A DNA stretch of 64,000 nucleotides from Gibbula magus (Eukaryota > Mollusca > Gastropoda > Trochida > Trochidae): NCBI GenBank assembly GCA_936450465.1, contig OW388304.1:37787593-37851592 (forward strand), read 5' to 3'. A program made the translations under genes and the position numbers. Under the pieces are notes generated by a model. That model was given only the letters and a program-made list of their open reading frames with translations, searched no databases and was not told the origin of the DNA. Positions 36,622 to 49,594 of the stretch are shown one piece after another. Position 1 is the first letter of the stretch; each line of letters starts with the position of its first letter.

Positions 36622-39600
36622 TGTTTAGCAACTTGTGTTGTTAAAAACTGTAAAATAAAATGTGCTACAATTTATCAAATGCAATATTTAGTTAATATAA
36701 AATAATCGTAGTGCCTGTCCCCTGGCCATTATAAAACGATCTAATAGTATTAAGGTCATTATCTTCGGGCAATAGTGATAGAGTGGATTTCATCAATTGT
36801 ATTGCACAAATTCTGTTTTGATTGACGCACGTGGGATTTACTAATGCTAACGATTCAAAAGCTTGAATAAACACTCGAGAACCATTATTTTTACAGTTGT
36901 TTTGTCAAACCATTACACTTAAAAGGTCTGTTATATAGAATACCATAAGCAAGGAATGAGTCAAAGGGGTACAAATTAACAGACGAAGTGTCAATTACTC
37001 ATGGAATATAACAACACTCAAAGATTTGAAAATAATTATGTAATTATTGTTCTCTTATTCTTTGTCTCATAATGCAACATTTAACACTGAAAATGTCTTA
37101 TAATGTCTCCTCGATTCATGGAATTTAAATCATATACGGTGTAATGTTATCATTTATTATGGAGTTTTTGTTTTTTAAGTACACAGTGTATCGTAACTTG
37201 GTTTAACAGCGTATACCAAACAATATTAGCATTATTTAACATTTGGTGGGTGAGACAAAAATCATCTTGACAAGGACAAGTATGCATCCTTTTCTAAAAT
37301 GAAAATAGGTGTAATTGATAGGTTTACTCCCCCCAGTTAGTTATCTGCTGATTGCTGATCTTAACAAGTGAAATAGAGTACACGGTACCACATAATCTCC
37401 CCAATGACAGCTGGTGTTCCATTAGCGCTTGTCTTAAGTGCTATCCAATTAGGGAGTATTTGACTTGCATTACCTTATTAGGCTCTAGGACGCTCAGCAA
37501 TCATCAATAAGTTGTATTTATTTTGGCTGCATTTGCCCACATCATATGACACTTGTATATTGCTAATATTGGCATGGTTAATATATCTTATATAATCAAC
37601 TACAGAAATATGAAAGTGTTACAGAATTTGTTCAGCAGATTTTTTTATCTTGATCAACAAGTTTTCATTCACCAAAAATGAAAATCGATAAATTGCATAC
37701 ATTGATAGGCAATAACTTAAAATGGATCATGTTCCCGAACTGGTGGTGTTTTACTGCGGGCATATATTTCATAATAGCAATATAATAAGATAATAGTTTT
37801 CAACAAGTCCCCTTGAGGTTGATTTGAGATAGAGGTTACAAATGATTACAGTCAGCAGGGCCTCTATTTCTGTCGATGTACCAAAGAATGTAAATGCGAG
37901 ATGTTCCTCTCTTGCTGACAGAGCTATTGGGGTCGAATAAGGGTCACTGTGTCGTTTAAAGTCCTTTTTATATTGAACACTAACTTCAAGACATATGAAG
38001 TGTGAGCAAATATTGATGCTTACTTCCTAACGAAACTCAAAGAAACAATACAATTCTAGGAATTGCAAATTCCTAACAATCATTGGAGAACTTTATTTCC
38101 CGTAATGTAATATTCTTGTTTATTAAAGGCGATAAAAGGGTAGGCCTGGCATTAAACGTTTATAAATTCCCATCATATGTTACATCGGCACATGATTTTA
38201 TGACTTTTTCATCACATCCACGCTGTACAGCTGTTCCAATACCTCACTAAGCTTGTTATATCCTCAGGAAATTTTAGTAACGAATAGCAAACAGGTGATT
38301 TGATCAAGCATTATTGTGCACGACAGAATGACAAATTCTCTAATAATGGTCTGTTTTTTTATGCCTTTTCCAAAGCTCTGTTAACATGTTACATGATCTT
38401 GTAAATCCCAAGGCTTTGCACAGAAATAAAAAAAAGGAAATCCTTTCTAATAATACATCTTATCCAGTTTTATTACAGTAAAATAATTTGAAACGCATTT
38501 AGATCTTAACTCAATCCGTCCTGTCAGGGAAGAAAGCCTGTTACATGCGTGAATGATGCGACTTTTTTCATAGAGGTTGATCAATTGTTATAGAATGACA
38601 TACAAAGTAATTATCACATAAATAAGTAATTATCACAAAATCCGTCATGGATCTTAAAGCAAATTAATTAAGGTTAATGAAGGTTTCAGTTTAAGCAATA
38701 AAACAAACATGAACCAGATTTTGGATTAGGAGACATCCATTATGTTTTGCAGACCGCATACCTAACGCAAACATCAGGTTGTCAACATAGGACATTTTTT
38801 CGTTCTAAATTTCAAAGAGAACGTACAGCTATATGTAAAAACATATGCAGAGTTTTTCTACTCATATGCAAACAACTATTAAAATCAGCTTGTTTCAATT
38901 GTTTCTATGGGGCAATGTGATAACAACCTTAGTATTGATGTTTGACAATGTTGTAATTTGAATACTAAGGTGAGTTGGGAAGTAATGATTTGCAGTTCAT
39001 AGTAAAACAACTTTATGGAAACAAGTTTGGAGTTGACAAGAAGTTGATAATGCATTAAGACTTTAATATGTTCATGCAATTTCTATATGTCTATTAAAGA
39101 ACTGTCAAGTTCAGAATAGAACAACATCTGTCACGGAAATGTAATATTGACTTCAATGTGGAAGTCCGGTTATGTTTTTATCATTATTTCAAATTGTTTT
39201 CCAGTGGTAAACATTTCTTGTTCATTTCCTGAGGTCTCTTTATGAAAATGTGCTAAATATGATTTATGTTTGCTTTTAAGAACAGTGTGATACTAATGAT
39301 TGAAATTGCTCTATGTTTTCAATTTTAAACCCATTGATTATACCTGTCCCGATTTTATTGAGTTTCAAACAAATTTGAAGTTTTAAAAGGTTTACACTAA
39401 ACTGTCTGGGGGTTGTGAAATACGCTAAATATGAATGAATAATTTCTCCATTAAATCATTCAAAAAACCTTATAAGGTTTATATTTGGCAATTTGGGATA
39501 AATATGCAAGCTGGTTGAATTTATTTGTACTGTACTGGTGTGTTGGAATGTATTAAAAGCGAATAGAATTTTATGAAACAAAATGGATGCACCTTTAATA

Positions 39601-39759
39601 ATTGTTGCGGATGGAAAATCACCGTCGAGAGACTGCTTTCTCCAATCAACACAAAATGAGAATTTTTAGAAATTTTTACGGAGTCCCACCCCTATTTAGA
39701 ACCGAATGTCCATGGTAAAATAAACTAACAGATAGTTGTGAATAATTGCATTTCTAACC

Positions 39760-39981
39760 CTTTGATTAAAGTTTGATATCTGAAATAGGTTTTAAGATCA
39801 AACTTGTGAAAAGTGACCCCAGTGATGATTGAACTTGTTAGTAATAACTCGAATAATGAAAAAAAATTGTTTAAAAAATTCCCATTTTATTGATGCTGAC
39901 GAGAAGGCGAAAAAAAGAAAGGCGAGACCCTCAGTTTCGGGGCTGCTCTTCTGTTGCGGTGTCCCGCAAACGCTCATCTAG
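39760..39981 (+). repeat. Module M, copy 1 (between R1 and R2)
   Basis: The segment from GTGAAAAGTGACCCCAGTGA to CCCGCAAACGCTCATCTAG, including GGCGAGACCCTCAGTTTCGG, recurs at 49385-49594 and, inverted, at 62937-63010. Reading frames through GAGAAGGCG are short and not conserved in the inverted copy. It sits exactly at the R1/R2 junction. Confidence 0.75.
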
Positions 39982-40814
39982 TTTCATCTGTTTCTCCAGT
40001 ACAAAACGCTCTAGAAATCTTACATGTCCTGTGCAGATAAAGGACATGAACAATTGTAGATCTGTTGACCTGTGACCTAATAATGAATGTTCTTGCCCAT
40101 GTTAACACCACACTATTCTGTAACTGATATATCTCTGCCAGGAAGAAAGTCGAACCCTCCAAACACAAGTTTTAGTGCTTGAGTTTATTGATTCTGTTGT
40201 AGAAGATTGTTTTCACTGTTTCAATGATAATAAAGTACACGCACTTTTGGACAGGGTAGGGTTACGTTTTCAGTATTACCATTTCGTGTCCATGCCTATA
40301 CCGAAAGGTCACTATCTTTTATTAAATAAGTTGAATATCCATAAATATTATATTTTATTATGTCTACATAATATTCTTGAATATAACTTAAACATGTTTG
40401 AGCAAGTTTAGTGCGGTAGAACTAGCATCAATGTATTCTTGGTATAAATGCATATATATAAAATATAACAACATATTGGCACCAAGTAAAACTGTATAGC
40501 AGTGACATTTGTCAAGATTTTAATGTGTACAAAATGTTAAAAATGAATGCCTTTTCGTTATGGATTCATTACAATTCCAAAAAATACCTTTTCAGACCAC
40601 TGAATAGCCAGATATGTACAACAGTTCATAAAGATAATAAACACAGTACACATCTAGCGTTATAAATGAAATGACGCATGCCTCTCTTTTTCGATCATAA
40701 TTTAACTGATGATTGCTCTTTCTTGTTTTAGGAAACGAAGTATGTTTTTCCTATTCATTGCAATGTCTTCATTAACTTATGATGATGAATATAAGATTGT
40801 CTTATGATTATGAC

Positions 40815-41330
40815 ACACAATCAATCAATCAAGTTTATTTAGTATTCCACGCCAAATGGCCCATGGTACAATTGTATATGCAGAATTACATAATTGTCAC
40901 ATGACCAATATTGTGCTTTTAAAGAGGTATATAGATGTTGGAACCATATGTTAAAATAGGAGCTATCTTAGAATCGAATATTTTACAGGCAGTGTTAACA
41001 TTAACATGTCTATTATTATTCAGTAAAATCAATATGACAGTATGATACCAAGGTACTTGTAATAATACATGTATACAGTTTGAAGATTTATTTGAGTATA
41101 GGTCCATTTTTCATGCTTGGATTTAATACCACCATTTCGGAAGACAATGATTATTTTTTTCTCTATGTTAACACTTAATCCCCATTTCATACAATACTCA
41201 TATAACACATATACTTGCCGTTGTAGACCAATAATTGAAAATGAAAATAGAACAACCTCATCTGCAAATAATAAAAGCACCAAATCATCAATACTCTGAT
41301 CAACAAATATACCATAACTACAGGTTTAAT
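40815..41330 (-). pseudogene. Non-LTR retrotransposon relic, copy in R2
   Basis: Counterpart of 25851-26395. Here an 84-codon frame (41283-41029) is still open: Leu-Leu-Phe-Ala-Asp-Glu-Val-Val-Leu-Phe, then Tyr-Glu-Tyr-Cys, Trp-Gly-Leu-Ser-Val-Asn, Val-Phe-Arg-Asn-Gly-Gly and Tyr-Lys-Tyr-Leu-Gly. The second catalytic Asp of motif C is Glu, so this copy could not be active; the R1 copy keeps Asp-Asp but is frame-broken. A further open piece (41107-40919) reads Pro-Ile-Leu-Thr-Tyr-Gly-Ser. Tail of (TTGA)n at 40818-40835. Confidence 0.85.
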
Positions 41331-44300
41331 ACATGTACAGTGAAATACTCTATTTTCCAGTTCAATTGGGATCCTGCTGATTTGTATCCTAGAGTGGTCA
41401 GGACATGATATATTTTATTAGATATGGATTTCTTTAATAAACCACATTGATATTTAACAGGGTACCTTTGAATATATATACGGTAACATTTTGTGGTAAT
41501 GTTTACAAAACGTCACCAACCATACTGCACAATGAGTATGGTAAAACATAATCTGCATGCACAGAACAAAGAGTGTTCCATATCCTATTAAAATAGGTGT
41601 TATTGATAGGTTTTCTGCCCCCAGTTAGTTATCTGCTGATGATCTTGACACGTGAAACATATTAGTACAAGTTTTAGAAAATAACCCTAATGACAGCTGA
41701 TGTTTCATCTCACACATTATATAGCACTTGTCTGAAAAGCTTTCCATTTAGAGCAGATTTGACGTGTATTTACTAATGAAGATCTAACATGATCAGTAAT
41801 CACCATTGCTTAAAGGTACATCCATTGTGTTTTGATATTTAGATATTTAGCTTAAATACGTGGCATTAAACCATATGTGTTGATTTCAGTTCGAATAATT
41901 TCACTCAGCTTGCACCTTCATTGCTAATCGCCAAATATATCATAATTACTCGTTTCCAATGAAAATCGAAAACATCATTACACATGTGCAGAATCCAAAA
42001 CTCCACGTCACATTTATATGCACAGTAGATATATGACCATTGAATATTATCAACCCAAGTTTGTCTGTTGTCAATAACTTTCCAAAATTCCGTTTGACTG
42101 ATTAACGCGCACCAATCGGGTGCATTGTCCGATTTTCGATCAGAAATCACGACTTTTGCTTTTATATCATCACAAAACTAAGTCGATAACTTCATATATG
42201 GTAATTTTCGGCAACAGTCAGCCCTTCTCCATAAAAATAACATCACTTAAAACGTTTGGCAAATTTGACCCTTTGACAACAGAATGCATGCACCTTTAAA
42301 TACATTAATCTGTAAAAAAAACTGATGCTATGATAGTTTCATTTTCCATAAAAATCTAAGATTAAGGGTTAAAAGTATATTACAAATTTATATAATAGTG
42401 TAGCTCAAATCTCAAACCCGTGAATTGGCTGTATTTAGTATGGAGGCTGCATCTTCATTAATGACATATTTCATTATGTGCAGAAATGAACCAAGTTTGT
42501 TTCGTGTGCACGTGGTATCTTACAGCCGTGTGATTCGCGCACAAAGGAAGCCAGTGTCATTTTGTACCTGATAGCGCTGTGACTCGAGCTGAACACAGGT
42601 GAAATGTCATGATCAGTGCAGAAAGGGGCAAAGTGCCATTTGGTACCTTCCAAGACTGTGACTTGTGCTAAAAGTCGGGAAATGTCAGTGCTGAAGTATA
42701 AAACGGAAATTATAGTTTTATTTAAGACAATAAGGAATTTTATACTTGAAAACCACCTTCATTTAAAATGCTTGAGGTGACAATGTTAACATATAAAGTG
42801 CAAAAGAAATATGAAGATTGAAAATAAAAAAATGTGATTTTTCAAAGTTAGAACATTTTCACTTGGTACATGTTTTCATCAAACACTCGATATGTCAAAT
42901 CTGCAGTGTACAGCTGTTGGAATACCACTCTCAATGTCTCCTTAAAAGTTGATGAACGAGAAAAGATCGAAATATTTGATGAAGCATTACCATGCAAGAC
43001 AGAATGACAAATGCATCAATAATGGTCTAATTTTTTTACATTTTCCAAAGATCTTTTAACAGTTCAACAGATCCTGTAAATCTCCAGTCTTTGAATCTAA
43101 ATGTAAAATAGATTTCCCTTTCTAACAAGACATATAATCAGTTTTACTACAGTTAAATAACTGTAATTTGAAAAGCATTTAGATCTTAATTCAATATTTC
43201 ATGTCAGGAATGAAAGCTGTTTAATGCGTGACTGATGCATCTATTTTACATAGGGGCTGATTAATTGTAATAGAAAAACATGAAATGTAATTATCACAGA
43301 CATCAGTTATTTTCCCCTGCAAAAATTACCTTGAATGATCTTAGAACCGATTTAATAAAAATTCGGTATAAAAATAAAGCAATAAAACATTTACTATATT
43401 TTCGAGTAGGAAGATGATTTTAAGATCACCTACCAAATGTCAACTTCACATTGTCAATATCTGTCTTTGTTTCATATTAAAAGGGGGTTCTTAACTGAAT
43501 TACATGTACTAAACTGATGATGAGTACGGAGATTTAACGAGCGATTTCTCTCACTCGGAGCTGTACTAAACGGTTACAGAACGTCTATATAATGTCAAAA
43601 CATACACAAACCATTTGGCCTGTCATGCCAATAATTAAAACATTAATAGGTATGTTTGTTACAATTGAACCATGTGTTGATTGTGTTGATCTTCGTCAGA
43701 AAACGAATGTGACTGTGCAGATGATGAGAGAAATATTGATTTGCAGTTGATAATAACACAACTATTCTAGTTTTCACAGTCTGGAGATACGACTAAATAT
43801 TGTATATCCCATAACAAAGAAGTTTATCATCCATAAGGCTTTGTCATAATATATTTTGATGCAACTTCTAAATGTCTATAAATTATTATTATTTTTAATA
43901 TTATGATTATTATTTAAAAGTTCGAAATAATGGTTAAAAACTATCCCTATATTTGGATATTTACTTCAATGTCGTATGAAACTTGGAATTGATTTGATCC
44001 TTTAATGTATTTAGCATTTTTCATTTTAAAACTTTACAACAAAACTTATGTTTGTTTCAAAGAACAATATGCTAATGATGATTGAAGTTGCTTTAGGGTT
44101 GCAATTTTAAACCCATTATACATGTTTTGGTTTAAAGCGTATCCATAATATGTGACATCTTAAAAGGATTACTGCCTGGGGCAGAGAAACATCTGTTAAT
44201 AAAATTGAATTATTTTCCTCAAATTGTTCAAAACCTATTTTGATTTCATTTCAGATATAAATTAAAGATATAAACATCTTTTAAGATATACAAATGTAGA

Positions 44301-47300
44301 TTTCACCAGCAATGTGCAATTAAAGCATTGAGCTGTGTTTTGTCATTCCCGTTAGAATAGCCATTTTCGGCTTGTTGAGCAATGGAAGGATATACTTTTA
44401 AAACATCAGTTTATCTTACGGGTTTGACAATCAGTACAATACAATGACAAATAAATGACAATATCTAAAATACAAGTCTGCCTGGGATTATGTAATATCA
44501 GTTTCCCCTCTACATTTTAAAAGTATATTCCCGTTTTCCAGTTATTTCGATACCATGTTTTTCCCTTAATGCATCTATTTCAAATGTCCTCAATGTTTAT
44601 ATTTAGGATTTTAATGTTGAAGGAAGAATAAAAATCGTGAAATGTCTTTGCCATTAGTTGCAACATGGTAATTATCTGAGTACAAATATGTTATTTTCCC
44701 ACAAATCAGTTTCTCTGACAAGGAGATGACTATAAAGGTGTCTTGTTAGGCGTTTTTCTAGAATAACTAAGGTAATTATCTTCTCATAGCATGATGTGTT
44801 CTTGGAATGAAAGCACCATGCCAATTGTTCAATGTCAACAGAGGATCTTTATAATGACAATAAAACTACTACTACGAAAGGGTAATTGAATGATATGTAT
44901 TTAAATCACCTATTCGTTTGTTTGTCTGTTTGTCCGAAAAACTGAAACCTTGGCCATAACTTTTGATTAATAAGTGATATATTTATATACCCGACACCTT
45001 TTAAATAAGATCACTCAGTATGACCTTAATCTTGTCCATAACTGTTCATAAATTAGTGACAGTTAACCTGTAATAGATTACCTGAACATTTCCTTTGTTG
45101 AACTACCTGATTTGAATCTATCACTTCATATTTTCATCTTTCGTTCCTGGCAAAATTTACTAGTGAAATAACTGTATGTGTTCAACCTTTTCTCGTTGGA
45201 GATTAAAACGGGGTTTTATCTGGATATTTTTTGAGGAAACGAAATCCTGATTACTTACAGCTGTTTTATTGTATTTGTTTTATTTTACATACATATTAAA
45301 GGCATATTTAACATACACTTCCTTGATTCTCGAGAGAAATAAGACAACAAAGAGCGGGCATCCGTCAACTAATATGAATTGATTGTGTTGAATTCTATGT
45401 CATAAAACGAAGACGAGATATGATTAGCTGCCCATCCTCAATAAGACTTTGCTGGATATATGTTTCATGTAAAACTGGAATTGAGATATGCAAATATAGT
45501 ACTCTGTCACTCAAACACTTGCATGGAGTATTAAAGTTGATCTCCAAATGACAAAATAATCTGAGTGCGTCTGAGAGAGCTCCGGCAGTCAATAATAAAC
45601 TGGCATATATGTAAATGGTTGTCATGTCTTCCTTTCCTCTCGACAAAACCATTGCCATCAGGGCCATTTCCTAGTAAATGTGTATGGCGCCTAAATGACA
45701 AAATAAACTGATTAATGTCTGGCAAATCTTTTGTGTAGATTATAATACTGAATGCCTCTTTTGACTAGTTGATATCCTACACGCAAAACAATCAACCTGG
45801 ATTCACAACTTGCATGTGATGGCCCATCAGACACATTTCCATTACAGCATAGACATTCAGGACCGAGAATCAAGCAGATAAATTTCTCTTCTCCCAAATG
45901 TTTGTCACATCATTTATATGTGAACTCAATGGTATGACTCAAGCGAATTTATACAATGATATATGTGGTTTGAAAAATATTATGCATATCATAATTAACC
46001 AAACCTTACGTTAGGACATGTACCTATTTGAACTAGGAATGTGAAATGTTCTATCAAGACTTCGCCTATAAGTTGTCATTATGTTACTGTCATTGAAAAG
46101 GTTAATTATCTATCAATTTGAATTGAGCAAATAGTAATCTAATAAATATTCGAGTTGAAGTGAATGAACCTTTCACACAAGAATAAAGTTTGTATTTTAT
46201 ATGCTTTCATTCAGTGTGGTGAATTTATGAACTTCAACCACAAAAACTATTTCTAAAACTATTATTAAATAATAATAACATAACACATCTTACTTTCTTA
46301 TACAAGTATATATACTACTGAAGAGATTTTAAGGAGTATTATGTAATAGGAGATGCCTACATATTCAAGACAACATAGTTGCATGACAACTTGACAACAA
46401 ATTATATGTTAAATGCACAACATTTCTGGAATGTTTCCAGACATACGAAATAAACTGTGTATGTACATGTATGGAAGGTTAAAAGCTTACACATAATTAG
46501 AACAAATTAAATGAATCAATGTCTAGTCAATACAAGAAAGCGGCCAATCAGAATTGAATATCCAACACTGTGATGATAAAATACAGCATACGAGTCACAA
46601 CAGACGTCATCAAAATGGTCACATATTTTACATCAACAAATATTCATTAGTTTTATGTTCGTTATTATGTGTGTAGTTTTATTTATTTACTGTACTTCAT
46701 GTATTTGTGTTCAGAAACAGCTTAGCACTAAAAGTTTTGAATGTTATATTTCAACAATTAAGTAGCTGTGTACCTTTTTCTCAAATATTCCTTCAGAATA
46801 TATGATAGCTTTGGTATTTCACAGACACAATAAAACAATGCTCTTTGACACTTCTCGTTTCAAAGGAGCTTGTGCAGCATTATTTCAAATGTGACAATAA
46901 GGATTTTAAAGTTCCTGCTTTTTATGCTCCTTTGCAGTATTTTAAGAAGAACCTTTGTGAAATAAAAATCTTATGACAGCTTCAAACAGTCTAAATATTA
47001 ATAGCAAATCAATGAAAGGAATCTGTACAAAAAGGACAGTCACTGATAAAATGTAGAAGAAATATAGACTACCTTGGATATAAGTTGTTTCTAATTTGAA
47101 TGCAAAATGATAGCAACATCAATTTACTTTAAACTTTGATATTTCATCTTTCGGTGAAATGTAAGAAGAAATATGTGATCACATTGAAATCAGTTTTGAT
47201 GACAGAATCATTGTTTTTTCCTTATTTTATCATTTTATTTTAGAAATGACACTATTTAAGAAACTTAGTATATATGTACTATAGTATTTGTTCAAGCATA

Positions 47301-48342
47301 TAAAGTCACAAATCTAACAGATATTTAAGTTTTTATTCACAGAGTTTGATGGTTTTTTTTATAAACTCTTATGAGTTTTCAAACATTTAAAACGTTAGAA
47401 GAAAGTGCAAAGGTCAATACAAAAATGTATTTAAGTTAGTATACTCGTTCATTAGTGAGACAAACACTTTGTATGACATATCATTATTTTTCTGTATTAT
47501 GTCTTCATTCTGATACCACTGCTGTGAAATTATATCTCTTCTGTCAACAAACTGTAAATTCACTATAAACATACCAGGAGAATTCATTCTAAGTTGGAAA
47601 AACGTGTTCCTAATTATTTTCTTATTGAATAGAATATGTTAAAAGTAACCGAAATGTCATTGTGAATAAATAAGTTCGATATACATAAATCCGGTATTTT
47701 ATTATCACTACTACTTCTAGGATAACTTTCTGTAAAATAGTAGTAGTGTATGCTGTCTGTTGTTTTGGAAAGGCATGACGCCAATGATTGAAGCTTGATC
47801 TCGGTATAAGTATAAACATATACCTCTCTAATACAAGGAATATATAGAGCTTATCATGAAAGTGTAACACATGAGCATGAAAATGTCTTTATCATACAAT
47901 TCATTTTTCGCAAAACAGCTTGACAACATTAATTTCACAGTTGAACTATTCTGTAACTACTTGAATTGATATATGCATATGAAAAGTGTGCTATCCTCAT
48001 GGTAGAATGACACAAATAATGCCTTCTAAATTATGCTTTCAGTTAAAGTAAATATTATTTTGGCATAATCCTAATTTTCAACATTTTTAAATGTCTCGAA
48101 ATGCGTTTCTCTTCAAACTCGCATCCTATCCCTTTCATGTAATCATGACTATGGGTGAGCCCATCTCATGAATGGACGAGAGTTGCTTCCCTTCAGCTCA
48201 GTTGGAAATGGCGACTCACATTGCACAGAGAGCTAAACTGAATATTAAGAAGCTAATGTTAATACCACATTTACACAAGTCACATTATGGAACAGTGAAG
48301 TTTGACTTTTGGTAACTGAATATGCGAAGCAACTGACTTTGT

Positions 48343-49370
48343 TACAGGTCACAGCGAGGGCACGACTTAAGCATGCTTTTGCATAAATGTCTTATTTCAA
48401 CTATTAACACTTTGAATCATTACATGATTGTTATACACAATGAAAAGTGATCACTGATTGTGTGACCTTGACTTTAAATGGTCAATATAGTCAAGGTCAC
48501 CAGTTCTGAAATTACTAAATAACCTTTTCCCAAGAAGGTATTAACACCTCATATATATAGCTTCTTTCTTATACACCTGGGGAAGTATTTTGACATGCTC
48601 ACTTTCAAGGTCAAAGGTCAAGGTCATGAGTTCTGAAATCACTACAAAAATCCTTGTAAACACGATAACTTCAACAACTTCTGTGCTATCAGGCCCTTAC
48701 TTGGTATATATCAACTATGGAGAAAGTCTGAGATTTGAAAAGGTTTTCGCTAAAATCTGTCCAAGGTCAAGGTCACAGCGAGGTCACAACTTAAGCATGC
48801 AGTTGCGAAAATTCCTTATTTTAACTATTAACACTTTGAATCTTTACATGATTGTTATACACTATGAAAAGTGATCATTGACTGTGTGACCTTGAAGATC
48901 AAAGGTCAGGGTCACGAGATATGGTCATGGTGACCTGTTCTGAAATCTCTAAGTAACTTTTTTTCCGAAAAGGTATTTACATCTCATATACATAGCTTCT
49001 TTCTTATAAATCTGGTGAATGATTTTGACATGTTCACATTCAAGGTCAAAGGTCAAGGTCATAAGTTCTTAAATCACTACAATAATCCTTGTAAACATGA
49101 TAACTTAAAACATTTTTGTGCTGTCAATCTCTTATTTGGTGTATATATCAACTATGGAGGAAGACCAAGATTTGAAAACGTTTTTGCTAAAAAGGTCAAG
49201 GTCACAGCAAGGTCACAACTTAAGCGTGCTATTGTGAATATGCCTTATGTTAACAATGAACACTTTGAGTCATTGCATGATTGTTATACACAATGAAAAG
49301 TAATCATTGATGGTGTGACCTTGAGGTCAAAGTTCAAGGTCATGAGACATTGGTTAAGACCATGTTAATC
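48343..49370. repeat. AGGTCA-rich tandem repeat, period 424-429 bp, about 2.4 copies
   Basis: The marker CTTAAGC(A/G)TGC starts at 48366, 48790 and 49219. Each unit holds CAAGGTCAAAGGTCAAGGTCA, a stretch ending AATCCTTGTAAACA, a TCAACTATGGAG(A/G)AAG block, AAGGTCAAGGTCACAGC(G/A)AGGTCAC and a GTGTGACCTTGA segment. I count about 21 AGGTCA or TGACCT hexamers in 1 kb, many as TCAAGGTCA. Two 93-94-codon frames are by-products of the repeats. Present in R2 only. Confidence 0.9.
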
Positions 49371-49384
49371 TTTTGATTCAATTT

Positions 49385-49594
49385 TGAAATCAGAAATAGG
49401 TTTTAAGAACAAAGTTGTGAAAAGTGACCCCAGTGATGATTCAACTTGTTAGAATAACTTGCACAATGAACAAAATTTTGTCCAAAAAAATTCCCATTTT
49501 ATTTATGTTGAGGAGAAGGCGGAACAGGGAAAGGCGAGACCCAAAGTTTTGGAGCTGCTCTGCTGTTGCGGTATCCTGCAAACGCTCTTCTAGT
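49385..49594 (+). repeat. Module M, copy 2 (inside R2-only block)
   Basis: Matches 39760-39981: GAAATAGGTTTTAAGA, GTGAAAAGTGACCCCAGTGA, GGAGAAGGCGGAACAGGG, CTGTTGCGGTATCC, CAAACGCTCTTCTAG. Directly follows the AGGTCA-rich tandem repeat. The following 49600-49817 is unique DNA without a recognised feature. Confidence 0.75.

Larger units (their letters stand above)
25011..39752. repeat. Segmental duplication unit R1 (partner R2)
   Basis: From TTTCAT-TTGTTTCTCCAGTAC at 25011 to GATAGTTGTGAATAA at about 39752 the sequence runs collinear with 39982-54132 with only scattered substitutions, except for defined indels listed as separate entries. Shared landmarks include the LINE relic (25851-26395), the ~82-bp tandem (27551-27745), and the CTTCGCCTATAAG block at 33268. 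The unit itself holds an older duplication: 26620-26830 resembles 37310-37480, and 27990-29290 resembles 38210-39420. No frame longer than about 100 codons, and none with a recognised domain except LINE remains. Confidence 0.92.

Noticed and set aside
48590..49296. 93-94-codon frames in the AGGTCA repeat as paralogous genes
   Set aside because: They are readings of the same tandem repeat unit in different frames with no conserved product.
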